Positions 47,401-59,964 of a DNA stretch of 64,000 bases are shown here, in pieces (the stretch's first letter is position 1; every line of letters starts with the position of its first letter). The notes below the pieces were generated by a model. That model searched no databases. It was not told the origin of the DNA and saw only the letters and a program-made list of their open reading frames with translations. The position numbers were made by a program, and so were the translations under genes. This DNA is from Xiphias gladius. Lineage: Eukaryota > Chordata > Actinopteri > Istiophoriformes > Xiphiidae. The stretch is taken from the NCBI RefSeq assembly GCF_016859285.1, contig NC_053407.1:19960699-20024698 (forward strand), in the 5' to 3' direction.

Positions 47401-49146
47401 TGATATAATAGGCACGTTCAAGAAAACTTTAAAATCTAAATATCATTCCATATAATTTTTTTCTTTAATGTTAAAGAAATGTATGTTTATATTAATAGTG
47501 TGATGGAATTGTGTTTATCTGCATTTTGAAATGGTTTTACAAGCAATTTTATTGTATCAATGTCTGTGTTTTGTGCTGTTTCATATGTACTTTCTTGTTG
47601 AGTTTTGTGTATTTGTATAAAGGCCTATTAAGGGTCAGGCACAGTGAACTAGCTCATACTATAAATGCTGCGGTTTGTGACACTGGACATGCTATTTTAC
47701 TTGTTCCTACAAAAATATACACATTAATGAAATAAGAAATGTTTATTTTTTTTCTAGTAAATGAAGTCTCTTGTGAAAAATAGATCTTGATCTCAATGAG
47801 ACGACCTGTTAAGGATGAACAAAGGATTAACAAACATATTTATTTGAGTTTACAACCTGATGTATTCTCATCGTTAAATGTTAGCTCTCAATAAAAGCTG
47901 CAGTAGACACTGTGCAGAGCTGGTTACTGTGGAAGAGCTGCTCTTCATCGTGAACTTGCTGTTCATTTATCTCGCTGGCCTGACAGAGAAAGCCTTAAAG
48001 CTATGATATAACAGTAGGTGTATAAAATGAGAAGTGGGTGGATACAACCACACAAAAACTACACAGTATAATATAATACAAGACAACTGCCCTGCAGCAG
48101 ATACTACCTCATGGTGTTCTTCTCATACTGTGTCTGAGATGTGTTGACTCTCCTCAGCAGAAACTTTATTTGCTTTGTATTTGATTTGATTCTTAGTTGT
48201 TCACAGACATCCTTGACAATGGTAGTATGCAGTATAAAGTACAAGGATTCATGATGTGCCCACCCACTATAAATAAACACAGCCACGTATCCAACACCCA
48301 CCCATGTCTAAGTGGATTACTCTGAGAAAAGCACTTGTAGAGAAAAGACTTGCATAGATGTGTGCAGACCGAGAAGTGTTTAATCTGGCCAGACTGCAGA
48401 GCAGCAGGCGACTGCTAACAAGGGTAACTGCCGATTAAGGTCAGACTGCAGCGCAGCAGGCAGACAGGACGACTAATAAATGCCAAACATCACCCAAATC
48501 GCCATGCTTCAAATTTGCCACCAGGGATCTTTGTTCTCATCACAGGCTTAAAACTGATTCATGAACCTGACTTTCAAGAGGCTGGAGGATGGTGTGATAC
48601 ATTGATTTGTTTTGTTTTTCTCCCCTCCTCTTTTACAAAGGGATGTACTATAGAGGCATTGTGCCGGATGGCACTCATCATCAGTCAAATAGGACAAAAG
48701 GTAGTGTAAGAGTGGGATCAGAACCTTGGGGCCGCACGTTTTCTCTCTGGGTCAGGTTCAGCTGATCGAGCTGTCAGTATCTGCAGTCAGTCATGTGACG
48801 CTGAAGTCCGAGACAGAACATGTGGGACTTCCTGCTGTTCAAAACCAGAGGGGGAGAGGACAGCCAAACACAGACAGCCAGCCGAGCCATCAAACAGAAA
48901 TATTCATTTGTTTTGGTCACATATGGACTTATGACTTTTTTAAGGTATTAAATGGATTTTCTCATCAAGGAAAGGCAAGAATTTTATTTTGTGACTTGTG
49001 TGTCACTAATACCTCATAGCCAGTATGTTCTTGTGTCCATTGCAGAGGTAGCTGAACTAATTAGGTTTTTCTGTTACCTTGGGTCAGTCACAGTGGAGTA
49101 AACAGGCTGTTGATTGTTAATGAAGAAGTGCCAAAGAACTGAATGC
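44421..49146. other. pkm-parp6 intergenic region (divergent genes)
   Basis: About 4.7 kb, AT-rich, with no gene supported. Noted: a decayed motif CTGAAGAAGGCATAGCTGAAACG at 46391-46413, T/G homopolymers near 46806-46828, and a 20 bp unit repeated 52 bp apart at 48390-48409 and 48442-48461. Upstream non-coding exons of parp6 may lie here but were not recognisable. Confidence 0.55.
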
Positions 49147-52100
49147 ATGGTGAGTCCTCACTTTTCCTCTCTTTTTCATGTGTTGTATTCTTATATCACA
49201 GAGTCTGGATTTGTTTTTAGGGTAGTAAGTTGTTTGCGCTGAGAGCCAATAGAGCTTTCTTTTTTTTTTTTAAGGCAAAGCTGTTAGTTATCAGTTAATT
49301 GATTAGTGGGTCGAAAGGAAATTAATCTGTAACAATTTTGATAATGGATCAATAGTTTTCATTCTGGTTCCAAATGTGAATATTTTTTGGTTTTCTTTGT
49401 CTTGTGTTATAATAAATTTGAATATCTTTATGTCTGGGACTGTTGGTCCGACAACTGTCAAGACATTGGAATAAATCATCTTGGGTCATTGTATCGACAA
49501 AACAATTAACTGATTAATCAGAAACATAATTTGCAGATTGATTGACAATTAAATCAATCAATCAATCTATGTTACACACAGAGGAGGTTATATTACATCA
49601 AATGTATCACATATCCTGTATTGAAATGCTCATTGTCTTAAGAGGCCGTAGTACTATATCCTCTATATCCTCTAAGTGGCCTGCAAATCAATGGCAGCCT
49701 CAGCCGTATGATTAGTTGACTTTGTTTGGGATGACAGAAGGAACTAATCAGCTGCGTTAATAAGAGGATCTTCTGATTGACAGCTTTTCCCATTAACCCG
49801 ACAGGAGACTGAGTGCCTACAGTGGACCGACAGCCAAACTGACGAGGACAGTGACATAGAGGAGACCCTGCATGGAATACATGTAAACATCCCTCTCAGT
49901 ATCCTCATAGCGAAATGAATATTATTGTAGCATAATTCTAATAATTATGAAATACCTAAGTAAAGAAAGTTATCTTGAGAAACTGTTGCATGTGAAGTTA
50001 TGATTAAAAAAACACAAATCATCAAATGTTACTGGGTGTTCGAGTGGAAACGGCTCCCTTTGGTTTGCATATTGTGGAATAAAGTTTGCTTATAAATTCT
50101 AAAGAGAAAGGAGATAAGATAGAGTGTTATCCAAATTTTCTATCTTAAGAAACTTCTTGTCATGATGGGAATAATAGCATTGTTCTCAGCTTTTGTTGAA
50201 GAAGTCTGTGTGGTTTAATCCTTCAGCCCCCTGTGGTGCTGAGCCGTTTGGACCATAAGGTAAGTGTGTTAGCGTTTGTCTCGGCAGGAGAGCTGTGCCA
50301 CTGACCTGTATCACCACCCCCAGCTGGAGACAGACATCGAGGCGGTCAGGAGATTGTATTCAGACTCTGCGGTCTCTGTCAGGTGAACGTCTGAACATCA
50401 TTTCTTATCGGTGGCCTTAAAGTGAAGGGACCCCCGCAGCTTTTCTGCATTGTCAAATTTTCTCCTCCTTTTCTTCTGCTAGGGAGTATGGTTCAATTGA
50501 TGATGTGGACGTTGACTTAAACATTAATGCCAGCTTTTTGGATGTAAGTTAAATCTACAGCACTGTTAAAACAGTTGCAGCCAGAAGTTTACATATACTT
50601 GTGAGGGACCTATATATTATGGCAGCATTTGGATTATAATTATTTCTGCACGTCCTTTTCACAAAAAAACAAAAAAAACAAATTTGGTTCATTTCACATA
50701 CTAATCCTCTGAAAATATAACAGACAAAAGCATCTCTTCAGCTCAATGAGCCGCCTCATCAACCAGCTTCTAGCAGAATTCTGTTTGACTAGTCTTCTTG
50801 GTTGAATTCAACGAAATTTGTTAGTTTTCTTGCTTGGATTAATCTTTTCAGGGCAGTCCACATATTTCCAATGTGGTTAAAGTCAGGACTTTGGGAAGAT
50901 CATTCCAAAAGCTTAATTTTAGCTTGGTTTTACCATCCCAGAACCATTTCTGATGTGAGTTTATGGTCATTGTTCTGTTGGAACACCCAGTTGCATCCGA
51001 GATTTAACTTTCTAACTGATGGTAATGTTCATTCCTCATTATTCTGTCCACTTAGTGTAATGTATCAGTTCCACGGCCTAAGGGCATGATACTACCACCA
51101 CCATGCTTGACAGTAGACCCAGCCTCACTTTTCCTGCCCCAGACAAACTTCTTTTCACTGTGGGAAAATGATGCCTATACATGCAGCCAAACAAACCCTA
51201 TTTATACAGGCACAGAGAAGTTACCAAATGTACTAAATCATAATCAACTGACACGAAGTTAAGAGGCAGTATCATAACGTTAAGACATCTTTATAAATTC
51301 CTATATCCCCAATATTTAGAATAAATAGTATGGTAGGTTGCTGTACTGTATATTAGTGACCCATCAGGTTTTGAGTGAGGAGACACATAACAAATTTGTG
51401 AAGGAAACCAAACCCATTTGTTTTGTTTTGTGACAGAGAAGTTCATTTCCAAATCATTCTGTCAAAGAATAAGAAGAGTTGCAGAAATAATTGAAATTTC
51501 CAAACTGCCAGTGACGTAAATGGCCCGGACAACTGTATGTAAACTTTTGACCACAACTGTACATGCATTTACTATACTGACACGTTTGCTGGCATGACAA
51601 CTGGACGTGTTTAATATCATGACACTGTTTGTGTGTGTCCACAGGAGGAGGTGGCCAAAGCCTGGAGGATTAATCCATCAGAGCCCATTGTTATCCGTCT
51701 CCACTTTTCTCTCTCTCAGTATCTGGATGGACCTGGTGAGCATCAACGACACTGCTGCAGAATAACTGTACTGTAAATCAGTGTGACAGCTGATTAAGTG
51801 ATTTTTCACACTGCAGCACCTTCAGTTGAAGTCTTTCAGCCATCCAACACGGATAATTTCAGTCTGGGGAAACAATTACAGAAGTGAGTGTTTGTATCAT
51901 AATTTTTATGGCAGTGCTGCGATTACTCAGCACAATGTTGTAATGATGTAGGTTTTTATTCATTGTTCCGCTACCGATTGCATCGAGACTAGCTCTTCTA
52001 ACTCTTTCTGTTCCCCAGCATTCTCGCAGTCTTCATAGCTCAGGAGTGGGAACACCTGACGAACGAGAACATCGTAGTCCAACAGAAGAGCAGACACAGC

Positions 52101-55100
52101 CGGTTCAGGCCAAGTGGAACCATCAAGAAATTTCGAGCAAGACTGAGCATCTGGTTACCACTATCAAAGTATGTGATGATTTCATTCATTCATTTTTTAT
52201 TTTTTTTATATATTCTGTTTTATTTCTGACTGAGTCTGTCTTCGAATATCTGTTCACTTCTTCCTCACTATGAGCTCAGGTCAAATGAGCTCCGGGAACC
52301 AACTTTGAGAGGGAGGAAAATTTTACCATCAATGAAACTGAGGCGTTTCACAAATCATACAACCTCCTACACCATCAAGAATCCCACAGGAGAGCTCTTC
52401 ACCTACACATCCAGTGGGAAGGTGAAGAGCATCGCTTAGGATAATTCAGAAATACATTTCTTTGAGATTCACTGAAATATTTTATGGCCACAGCTGCTGT
52501 GTTTGCATCAGTTATTCCCAGCAAATACACTCTCCCGCTCCGTCTCATGTTCTGACAGTGTTTATTAAAAGTGTTTGTGTACCTTCTTCCACAGAGGGTG
52601 GCGGTGTCAGCAGTCAAATCATCAGCACAGCTTAGTACCAAACAGCTGATAGAGCTGCTCTTCTCCTCCCAGGCCATCGGGCACTCTAAGACCACCCCTA
52701 CTCTGCAGCATGGCTTCTTAGTACAGGTAAAGCCTTTTCCTGATATGATAAATTATAGATCGTATCATCATTACAAACATAGTAATCTTTGTGGCCCAGA
52801 ATAGTTCCATTACTTTAAGTCAAAGGAGACTGACTGGATAGTGTGTTTTTGTTTTTTTTTAATTCATTATCATTTGTTGTACACAGATAATGAGGTATGC
52901 TGAGCAGAGATTGCCAACGCTGAATGAATACTGTGTGGTCTGTGATGAGCGACACGTGTTTCAGAACGGCCCCATGTTAAAGGTACAATGCTACAAGAAA
53001 TTAGCAGGCGGTTCAATGGCCGACCCACTGAAGCGAAACTTAAAATGAAGGTGACTGTAAGTACATTGTCACTATTCTTAATACATTTTGTGCGTTTGCA
53101 GCCTGCAGTTTGCACGAGGGAGCTGTGTGTGTTTTCCTTTTATACGCTGGGGGTTATGTCTGGAGCTACAGAGGAGGTTGCAACCGGTGCAGAGGTTGGT
53201 AACCAATACAGGCACACTCTAATATAAAGTATGAGTGATCATAATGTAGATGTATGTATTCCAGTCATCTCTGTTCTTGTAGGTAGTTGACCTGTTGGTC
53301 GCTATGTGCAGAGCTGCTCTTCAGTCTTCACGCAAGAGCATCATATTTGAACCGTACCCTTCTGTTGTTGATCCATACAACCCCAAAGCCCTGGCATTCA
53401 GTCCCAAGGTACGAGCTGAGCCAATCTAACTTATTACTGGTTTACTGAAATGGGCTATTTAGTATGTCATTTTTAAAATTCTGAAACAGTCATATTATTT
53501 TTTTGTGGCAGAGAAAGAGCTATGATAGGCTGAAAAAAGCACTGGACAGTGTCTTGTTAATCCGGAGGATTCTGAAACAGTCATATTATTTTTTGTGGCA
53601 GAGAAAGAGCTATGATAGGCTGAAAAAAGCACTGGACAGTGTCTTGTTAATCCGGAGGATGGCACAGGTGACCAAACTTAAAATAAACCCCACACTCCTG
53701 ACACTGTTTACACAATTTACATCTGATACTACTTGTCAGAGAATAATCTGAAAGCTGTTCATTGTCTTCCTGACGTCAATTCATCACCAGGGTCCATACT
53801 CTGAAATAAAGAAGCAGATGGACAAGATCGATCCTCTCGCTTATCCCTTACTTCAATGGTGAGTGTCACAATCTAAACTAGCCTTTCACTCGTATTTTCA
53901 TTCCATTTAACACGTGATAACGTCAGAATATTTCTTAGAATCATATCCGGGTGTGTGTTTGTATGTTTGACAACAGGATTTTAGCAAGCAACAGATCACA
54001 CATTGTCAAGCTTCCAGTGAACAGGGTACGATAGAGCAGTTTACTCTTAGAATCCAGTGTCTTAACACAGTAGCTGAAAGTTTTATAGCAGTAGTAGTTA
54101 ATAATTAGCAGCCAAATATTATATCATATACTGTGCTTTATGCTTTATATCAATTTTATTTATTTTATTTTATTGCTCTCCCCACCATATTTTTTCATCC
54201 CTCGCTCCGCAATAGCACCTGAAGTTCATGCACACACCTTATCAGTTCCTGCTGATCAGCAGCCCTCCATCCAAAGAGGCTCGTTTCCAAACTGCCAGAA
54301 AACTTTATGGCAGCACCTTTGCTTTCCAGTGAGTGTAATCTTCATATCAACACTTATTTAATTATTTGCCGCTTCATATGCTCAGCTCTTATTCTCTCAT
54401 CTCTCAGTGGTTCCCACATTGAAAACTGGCACTCAATTTTAAGAAACGGGCTGGTTAATGCCTCATACACAAAATTACAGGTAGAGTATGAAAATACCAA
54501 AGTCTATACATTTCACAGCAGAGATTTCAACCCACAAAAGTATTACGTGTACATTCAGACTTTTGAAAGTTATTTGACACCAAGCTGAAGTTTTCAGTAG
54601 CAACCATCTTTTTTTTTTTAATCTCTGTTCTATTAAAGCTTCACGGAGCCGCATATGGGAGAGGCATCTATTTGAGTCCTATCTCAAGCATATCTTTTGG
54701 ATATTCTGGTACGAAAGGCACACTTTAATGTTGGTCCTAATAGTGTGCGTATAAAACTACATAATCATTCTACAGATTTTACGTTTTTGAAACATATCCT
54801 TTGTTTTTGTTCAGAGATGGGTAAAGGTCGACACGAAGTAACCACCAAAGAAGAACTCATAAAGAAACACAAGCGAATACACAAAATCACACAGGTAGAT
54901 TATCATTCACATTTGTTCAGACTCTGCCTAGATGCTCTTTGTAGAAGGACATCTTCTTTCATGTTTTTTGTATCTCATCCTGTGTTCTCACCTTGTTTTA
55001 GGAACAGCCGGGGCGAGCGAGGTTTCTGCAGGGCAGGAACCTCAACTGCATAGCACTCTGTGAGGGTAAATATGAGATGCCATAGTGTAACAAAGAGCCT

Positions 55101-55473
55101 TGATTTAACAATATAAGGTGTTATTCTGTGACATTGTTTTATAAATGGTGCCTGTATGTCTTCACAGTCATAACTTCAAAAGACCTTCAAAAACATGGGA
55201 ACATTTGGGTGTGTCCGATATCCGACTATGTGTGCACGCGTTTCCTGTTTGTGTGAGTGAAATACAAAATGTCAGAATTAATTGTCTGAAAAAACCCTTT
55301 TCTGGCTCTCAGTGCAATCAGATAGTTCCAGACTATATTTCAGATTTCTGAAACAGTCCACTTTTGTCTTTCTAAGGTATGAAAATGGTCAGGTGGGAGA
55401 TGTCCACATCAACACTCAGGAAGCCAGTATCCACAGGGAAATTCTACAAGTAATTGCTTCAAAGACGTGTTGA
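49147..55473 (+). CDS. parp6: protein mono-ADP-ribosyltransferase PARP6
   Basis: Cytosolic mono-ADP-ribosyltransferase. Exons: 49147-49149, 49805-49882, 50288-50382, 50483-50543, 51645-51735, 51817-51883, 52019-52168, 52280-52421, 52595-52726, 52887-52982, 53102-53194, 53283-53408, 53602-53667 (or 53512-53667), 53791-53858, 53977-54025, 54216-54328, 54408-54480, 54639-54708, 54815-54894, 55002-55065, 55168-55252, 55377-55473. All phases agree; 632 aa (human 630), or 662 with the longer exon 13. Landmarks: REYGSIDDVDVDLNINASFLD; YCVVCDERHVFQNGPMLKP; ELCVFSFYTLGVMSG; catalytic domain with HGSHIENWHS (His477) and GRGIYLSP (Tyr512); at the place of the polymerase Glu there is a hydrophobic residue (TRFLFVYE, Phe598), fitting mono-transfer. 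PARP8 is the alternative, but size, the short N terminus and linkage to pkm favour PARP6. Odd: exon 1 codes only the Met; an ATG at 49143 is out of frame; GYSEMGKG replaces GYSGMGKG of the human protein. Confidence 0.94.
49277..49550 (-). repeat. interspersed repeat, copy 8 (parp6 intron 1)
   Basis: TTAGTTATCAGTTAATTG, GGAAATTAATCTGTAAC, GGGACTGTTGGTCCGAC and AACAATTAACTGATTAATC follow the reverse-orientation order of the family. Non-coding. Confidence 0.6.
50572..51559. mobile_element. degenerate Tc1-like transposon in parp6 intron 4
   Basis: The ends are inverted repeats: CAGTTGCAGCCAGAAGTTTA on the left (50572) and TAAACTTTTGACCACAACTG on the right (to 51559), the terminal motif type of Tc1/Sleeping Beauty-like elements, with TA next to the right end. 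The interior (for example CATGATACTACCACCACCAT, about 51086) has no open transposase frame. About 990 bp, non-autonomous or decayed, and wholly inside the 1.1 kb intron. Confidence 0.75.
53478..53658 (+). repeat. parp6: tandem duplication of splice acceptor plus exon start in parp6
   Basis: Copy A (53478-53568, 91 bp) and copy B (53569-53658, 90 bp) are adjacent and identical except for one T in the pyrimidine tract. Each has ATTCTGAAACAGTCATATT, a T run, GTGGCAG and the exon start encoding RKSYDRLKKALDSVLLIRR. Only copy B is followed by a 5' splice donor (GCACAG/GTGACC). Using the first acceptor (exon from 53512) adds 90 nt, which stay open in frame (ILKQSYYFLWQ plus the repeated 19 residues). 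Using the second (53602) gives the conserved protein. Confidence 0.95.
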
Positions 55474-57647
55474 GAAAAACAAATACATGCACAATGCGCA
55501 CACATACTATATCCACACATTTCTTTATGATTAGAGTGTAGATTTCATATAAAAACATGGACTGAGAGTAGATCTTAGATTGTTCGTGGCTAAACTCATA
55601 ATGTTTGTTTTTTATGAGTTTGACAAGTGAACATTAAACAATGAGCTGCCTGATATTACATTTACCAGCTTTTACTTGAATAAAAAAAACACCAACTTGA
55701 AGGAAGGAAAATACTTCACAAAGCTGAAAGAGGCATCTCTTCTTTCTTCTGTAATTATATTAGATGATATATTTTTGCCTTATATCTTAATTTACAGTGT
55801 GATATAATTTAAATCTGTTTCTACCGCCAGTGTCATAAGTCTGTAATGTAAGCACATATTTTGTACATTTTTCTAACCACACATTTTTAAAATGAAAGTT
55901 TACAAGATTTGCTAATTATGTTTAAACAGATCAAATGTTTTCCTTTTACTTGTTAATGCAGATTGCCCGTAACTCAAAGGTTCAATTTGTTGCCTGTTAT
56001 TTGTGTAATATGTTTGTTGTACCACAAGATGGAAGTGTAACCAATAACAAGCCCCTCTGTTGGTCTTCTCATTAAAAACACAAAGCCAATAAAAGCCCAT
56101 AACTGTTATGTTATGACAGTCATAATTCAAAATTTGGAAACTGCTGCAGATGTTTAAATTGGGTAATACTGTGAGCAGATTCAAAACTTGGGTGTCGAGC
56201 CTGTGTCATATTCTTCTTTCAGTAAAAACAACAATAGACAACTACAACCCACACCAGATTTGTCACAGGAGTCACACACAAAAATAAGCTTTGTACTAAA
56301 AAAAAAAGCTCATACTAAGAAAAATAAAAAAGAGTTTTTTGTGGGACATGCAATGATTCTGGTGAAACACATCAAAAATACAAAAGTTTTTTATGATGGG
56401 AATATATCCACTGATGGATGATTAATTTAATTGCTATTTATGGCCAGTGGATTATTGTCCTGGGAACCAGCTGCAATTTGCTCTGAATATCGACAGTAGT
56501 AAGAATCTCAGCTTTGTGCTCATTGTTTGAGTCAGTGAATAACAAGGGGGTGCATACCATCCTTTCAGGCAGAAATGCACCATTATAACAGTATAATGGT
56601 ACCATATGAGCCCCACAGCTGCCTCCCGACTTCCTTCCATGGCTCAGCTCCTCTAAAGAAAGCAACTATGAAAACACCTCTGTTACCATCTGGACAGAGA
56701 TCTTCTCTTACAAGTTCTGATTATTATAATTTTTTGCAATTTTGGCATAAAAAGTAGCAGCTCCGAGGTATGATTGTCCTCATAAATGTCATTGGTTCAA
56801 AATTATGTAGCAAGCATTTTCTAGGTCAGCCCAGCAGGCAATGGACTGAAGGGAGAACTGTGAAGTTGCTGTAATAGCCCAAAGGAAGACATTTCTCAAG
56901 GACCATATGGCTCTCTGATGATAGTGCAGAGGAAAGGCTGTCTCGAAAAATGTGATATACTGTATGTTGCCACAGCTATTGCTCTATATTTCTCTATATC
57001 TTTACCCTTTGCAGGTTTGTGCAATATCTACAAAAATGCACATTAAGAATGTCAATAAAATGTGACAATCAAGACCAGTTCGGTTAAAACAAAGAATTGT
57101 TTCAACTGCATGCCTTGTTAAATCTCATTAAGGCATGCTTATTCATCCATATAATTCTAGCAACCATATGGACAAATAAAATCTCTAAGCCCTTAAGGGT
57201 TTAACAAAAGCTTCCCTCCAAAACCAACAAACTAGAATGTGACAGAAATTATTAAATGTTGCATGTGCCTTTAAGAGCACTATGTCCCACTCTACATGTC
57301 TCTCTCTGAGCCTCATATGTGTTTGTTGGCATCAGCTGTCCTCAGTGCTGAGTAGAGCAAGGACATCTTTTCCTTCACGTCAATGGGATTAGAGGAAGAA
57401 ATGCCCTCTTCATTCTGCTGGCTTTCATCTCGGTGTTCCGAGGACAAAATGGAAATGCAGCATGGACAGAAGACAGAAAGAAGAGCAAGATAAGTCACAA
57501 GTTTGGATTGCGAAGCTGCTCAGTTTTTAGTTTCTTGTACAAGTGAACAAGAAACATGCTTCAGATCTCAAGGGAGGTATGCAAATAATCCAAGGCTGCA
57601 GGCTCAGAAACAGCATCCTGCACTGTTATTTTTCTGCTGTCTGAGCA
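55474..57647. other. parp6 3' UTR and parp6-rpp25 spacer
   Basis: An AATAAA at 55679-55684 is a candidate parp6 poly(A) signal. The rest is AT-rich with no gene supported, except for a minus-strand open stretch at about 57313-57420 with protein-like composition that could not be identified. Confidence 0.5.
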
Positions 57648-58319
57648 ATGACTGAACCCAGGGGTCAGATGAAGAGTTCAAATGCTGCACATAGCACTGT
57701 AATGGAACCACAGTCTGCTTTATTCAACCCCTCTGCCCCGTCTTCATCTGTGTCTTCAAAACTTGGCCAAAACAACTTCAGGAGAATCAGCCGCACAGAG
57801 GACAACAGCCCCTATCCGATCCCTGGCCTAGCAGCAGACATTCTGCACATGCGTGTGAAAGAAGGAAGCAAGATCCGCAATTTACTGCGGTTTGTCACAG
57901 CTCGGATGCAAGGGGAGGGAAGAGACAGCGACGGGACATCGCTGAGACAGGTGGTCTTCACTGGCTCAGGCAGGGGAGTCACCAAGACCATAACCTGTGT
58001 GGAGATCCTCAAACGTAAAGTGGGAGGGCTGCACCAGGTATCCAAACTCTACTACAAGACAGTGAATGAGGTTTGGGAGAGTCCACAACAAGGAGCACCG
58101 GGTAAAACCATGCAGAGGACAGTCCCTGCCATCTGTATCCTGCTCTCTAAAGACCCTCTGGATCCCCAGGAGCCCGGATACCAACCTCCACAATCCCTCA
58201 GTGTTCCCACAGAGGACACAGAGAGACACAGAGCTCTGCTCAGGGCGGCTCACAGTCCCTCTTCACAGCACACAGCCAAGAGACTCTGCCTGGATGAATG
58301 GAGTGTATGTTCCCCCTGA
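57648..58319 (+). CDS. rpp25: ribonuclease P/MRP protein subunit p25 (Alba family)
   Basis: Subunit of nuclear RNase P and RNase MRP, which mature tRNA and rRNA precursors; it binds the RNA as a dimer with Rpp20. A single intronless frame of 223 aa. The Alba core is about residues 66-170: HMRVKEGSKIRNLLRF (67-82), the strand QVVFTGSGRGVTKTITC (101-117), EILKRKVGGLHQ (119-130), and ILLSKDPLDPQEPGYQPP (164-181), the last two being typical of Rpp25 proteins. The N-terminal 60 residues and C-terminal 40 are low-complexity and poorly conserved. The first in-frame ATG is used; Met19 is a possible alternative start. Human RPP25 is 199 aa and also intronless in its coding part. The close paralogue RPP25L is the alternative; the neighbouring cox5a, as in the human RPP25-COX5A linkage, favours rpp25. 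Confidence 0.9.
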   Translation: MTEPRGQMKSSNAAHSTVMEPQSALFNPSAPSSSVSSKLGQNNFRRISRTEDNSPYPIPGLAADILHMRVKEGSKIRNLLRFVTARMQGEGRDSDGTSLRQVVFTGSGRGVTKTITCVEILKRKVGGLHQVSKLYYKTVNEVWESPQQGAPGKTMQRTVPAICILLSKDPLDPQEPGYQPPQSLSVPTEDTERHRALLRAAHSPSSQHTAKRLCLDEWSVCSP

Positions 58320-59501
58320 ACGTCCTAAGTCTGAATCCATAATGTTAAATATCAGAAAAAATAACATTTATTAGGTTTGATCAGAGGGTTATTTTTTTTT
58401 TTTTTTCAGCTGCATCAAGTTGTTTTGCATCAGTATGCAGCTTCACTGAGAATTTAAAAAAAGGTCATGATACTCTGAATGATTTGTAGCATTACATGTA
58501 CAGGTTGAAATTTAAAGTCTGTCTTTTACAACACAGTAACTTTGTAATGAAAAATAACATAGGTGATTAAATTATTATTAGCAGCAATGTAAATGGTCAT
58601 GCTAGTAGTTATATATAAGTAATCTCTGATCGTATTCTGATGCAAAATGTCAACAAAAGCACCTTAAAAGTGCACAAAGTTGGTCAAAGTCATTGTAATT
58701 ATAAACATCAAGGTTTGCATCAGTAGTCTTTATTGTGTTTTCTACTTTTAGAAGGAATTCATCTACATAATAATGGATCATAAGACAAGAAAGTTTTGGT
58801 TAATGGCTGACTTTTACTTTAAGGATATATCGTCATTGAAAAAAATGAACTAGTTTGGAAGTGTATCTCAGCTTAGGTTTTAGACTGTGTTGGAAAGTGT
58901 ATATGCATCTTTTTTTTTTTTTAAATAAAAATACAAATACCCTATGAAATAGAAGCAGTTCAAAACCTGGATGTTTACAGAGAGACAAATCAATTTTTTC
59001 ATGTACATTCCCACCTGTATCCCGAAACTGTCAGTGGTCAGTTTATTTTGATCCAAGTCAGTTAGTGCTCTGAGTTACAGTGGAATGTGGCACAGTGAAA
59101 AAACAGTATTTAACACCACATGCCTAGGGACTGTTTAACACTCATTCTCATCCTGACAGAATATAGCTGACAGGCAACCCTTATAAAAAATCTGATATTG
59201 CTGTAGGGACTAGAGTGTGTGTGGGAAAGCAAGGCTCTATGTGTGCAGCACAGTTTCATACATGGGTTAACTGAAAGTACTGTCACGATGACATTAACTG
59301 TGTTTTATACCGTTGCGGCATAGCGTTGTCTAGCAGATGCATCATATTTTAAAGTTCTGCTTGGAGTTTTTATAGCGTCTCACTATAATATTTCCCATGA
59401 TTACTGAACATTTCTGTGAGATTAATGATGTATGTATGAACATGCTGAACCATTTTCCATAAGGGACAACTCATCTTAAAATGAAGACACACATACATTC
59501 A

Positions 59502-59950
59502 GTTGGCAGTTTATTAGGTACACCTAGCTAAAACTAAAGCAGTCTAATACAACAGACCTGCAATAAATCCTCCTTCATGAAGGTTATAATGTTCACATTT
59601 TCTTGAAACTTTTTTTAAAGAGGTGTTAAACTGTATGTTCATTTCGGAGAATGTAGTTTGTGGTGCTGTTAAACTATATTGCATGATATTGAGAGGTGTT
59701 TCTATTATTTTGTCCACCCCATTCATATCATTGAGGGTAGACTAAACATCAGAAATACCCCTCTGTATAATGTAATGCAGTTCAGCAGCACCAGAAACAA
59801 CATCCTCCAAAATAATAACATTTAATTAACCCCTCTAAAAGAGTATCAATTAAACCTGAACATTTTAAACTTCATGAAGGAGGATTTAATGCACTACCGT
59901 TCCATTAGACTGCATCAGTTTTAATTAGGTGTAGCTAATAAACTGCCAAC
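59502..59950. mobile_element. MITE with long terminal inverted repeats
   Basis: The left end GTTGGCAGTTTATTAGGTAC and the complement of the right end (GTTGGCAGTTTATTAGCTAC) match, and the similarity continues for about 80-90 bp, including GCAGTCTAAT and CCTCCTTCATGAAG on both sides. The element is 449 bp with no coding capacity. Its middle (GATATTGAGAGGTGTTTCTA) resembles the hairpin element at 15364-15466. Confidence 0.8.
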
Positions 59951-59964
59951 AGAGGGTACAATAC

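Noticed and set aside
49805-55473. Assignment of the ADP-ribosyltransferase to PARP8
   Set aside because: PARP8 proteins are much longer with an extended N terminus and middle; length, start and linkage to pkm fit PARP6.
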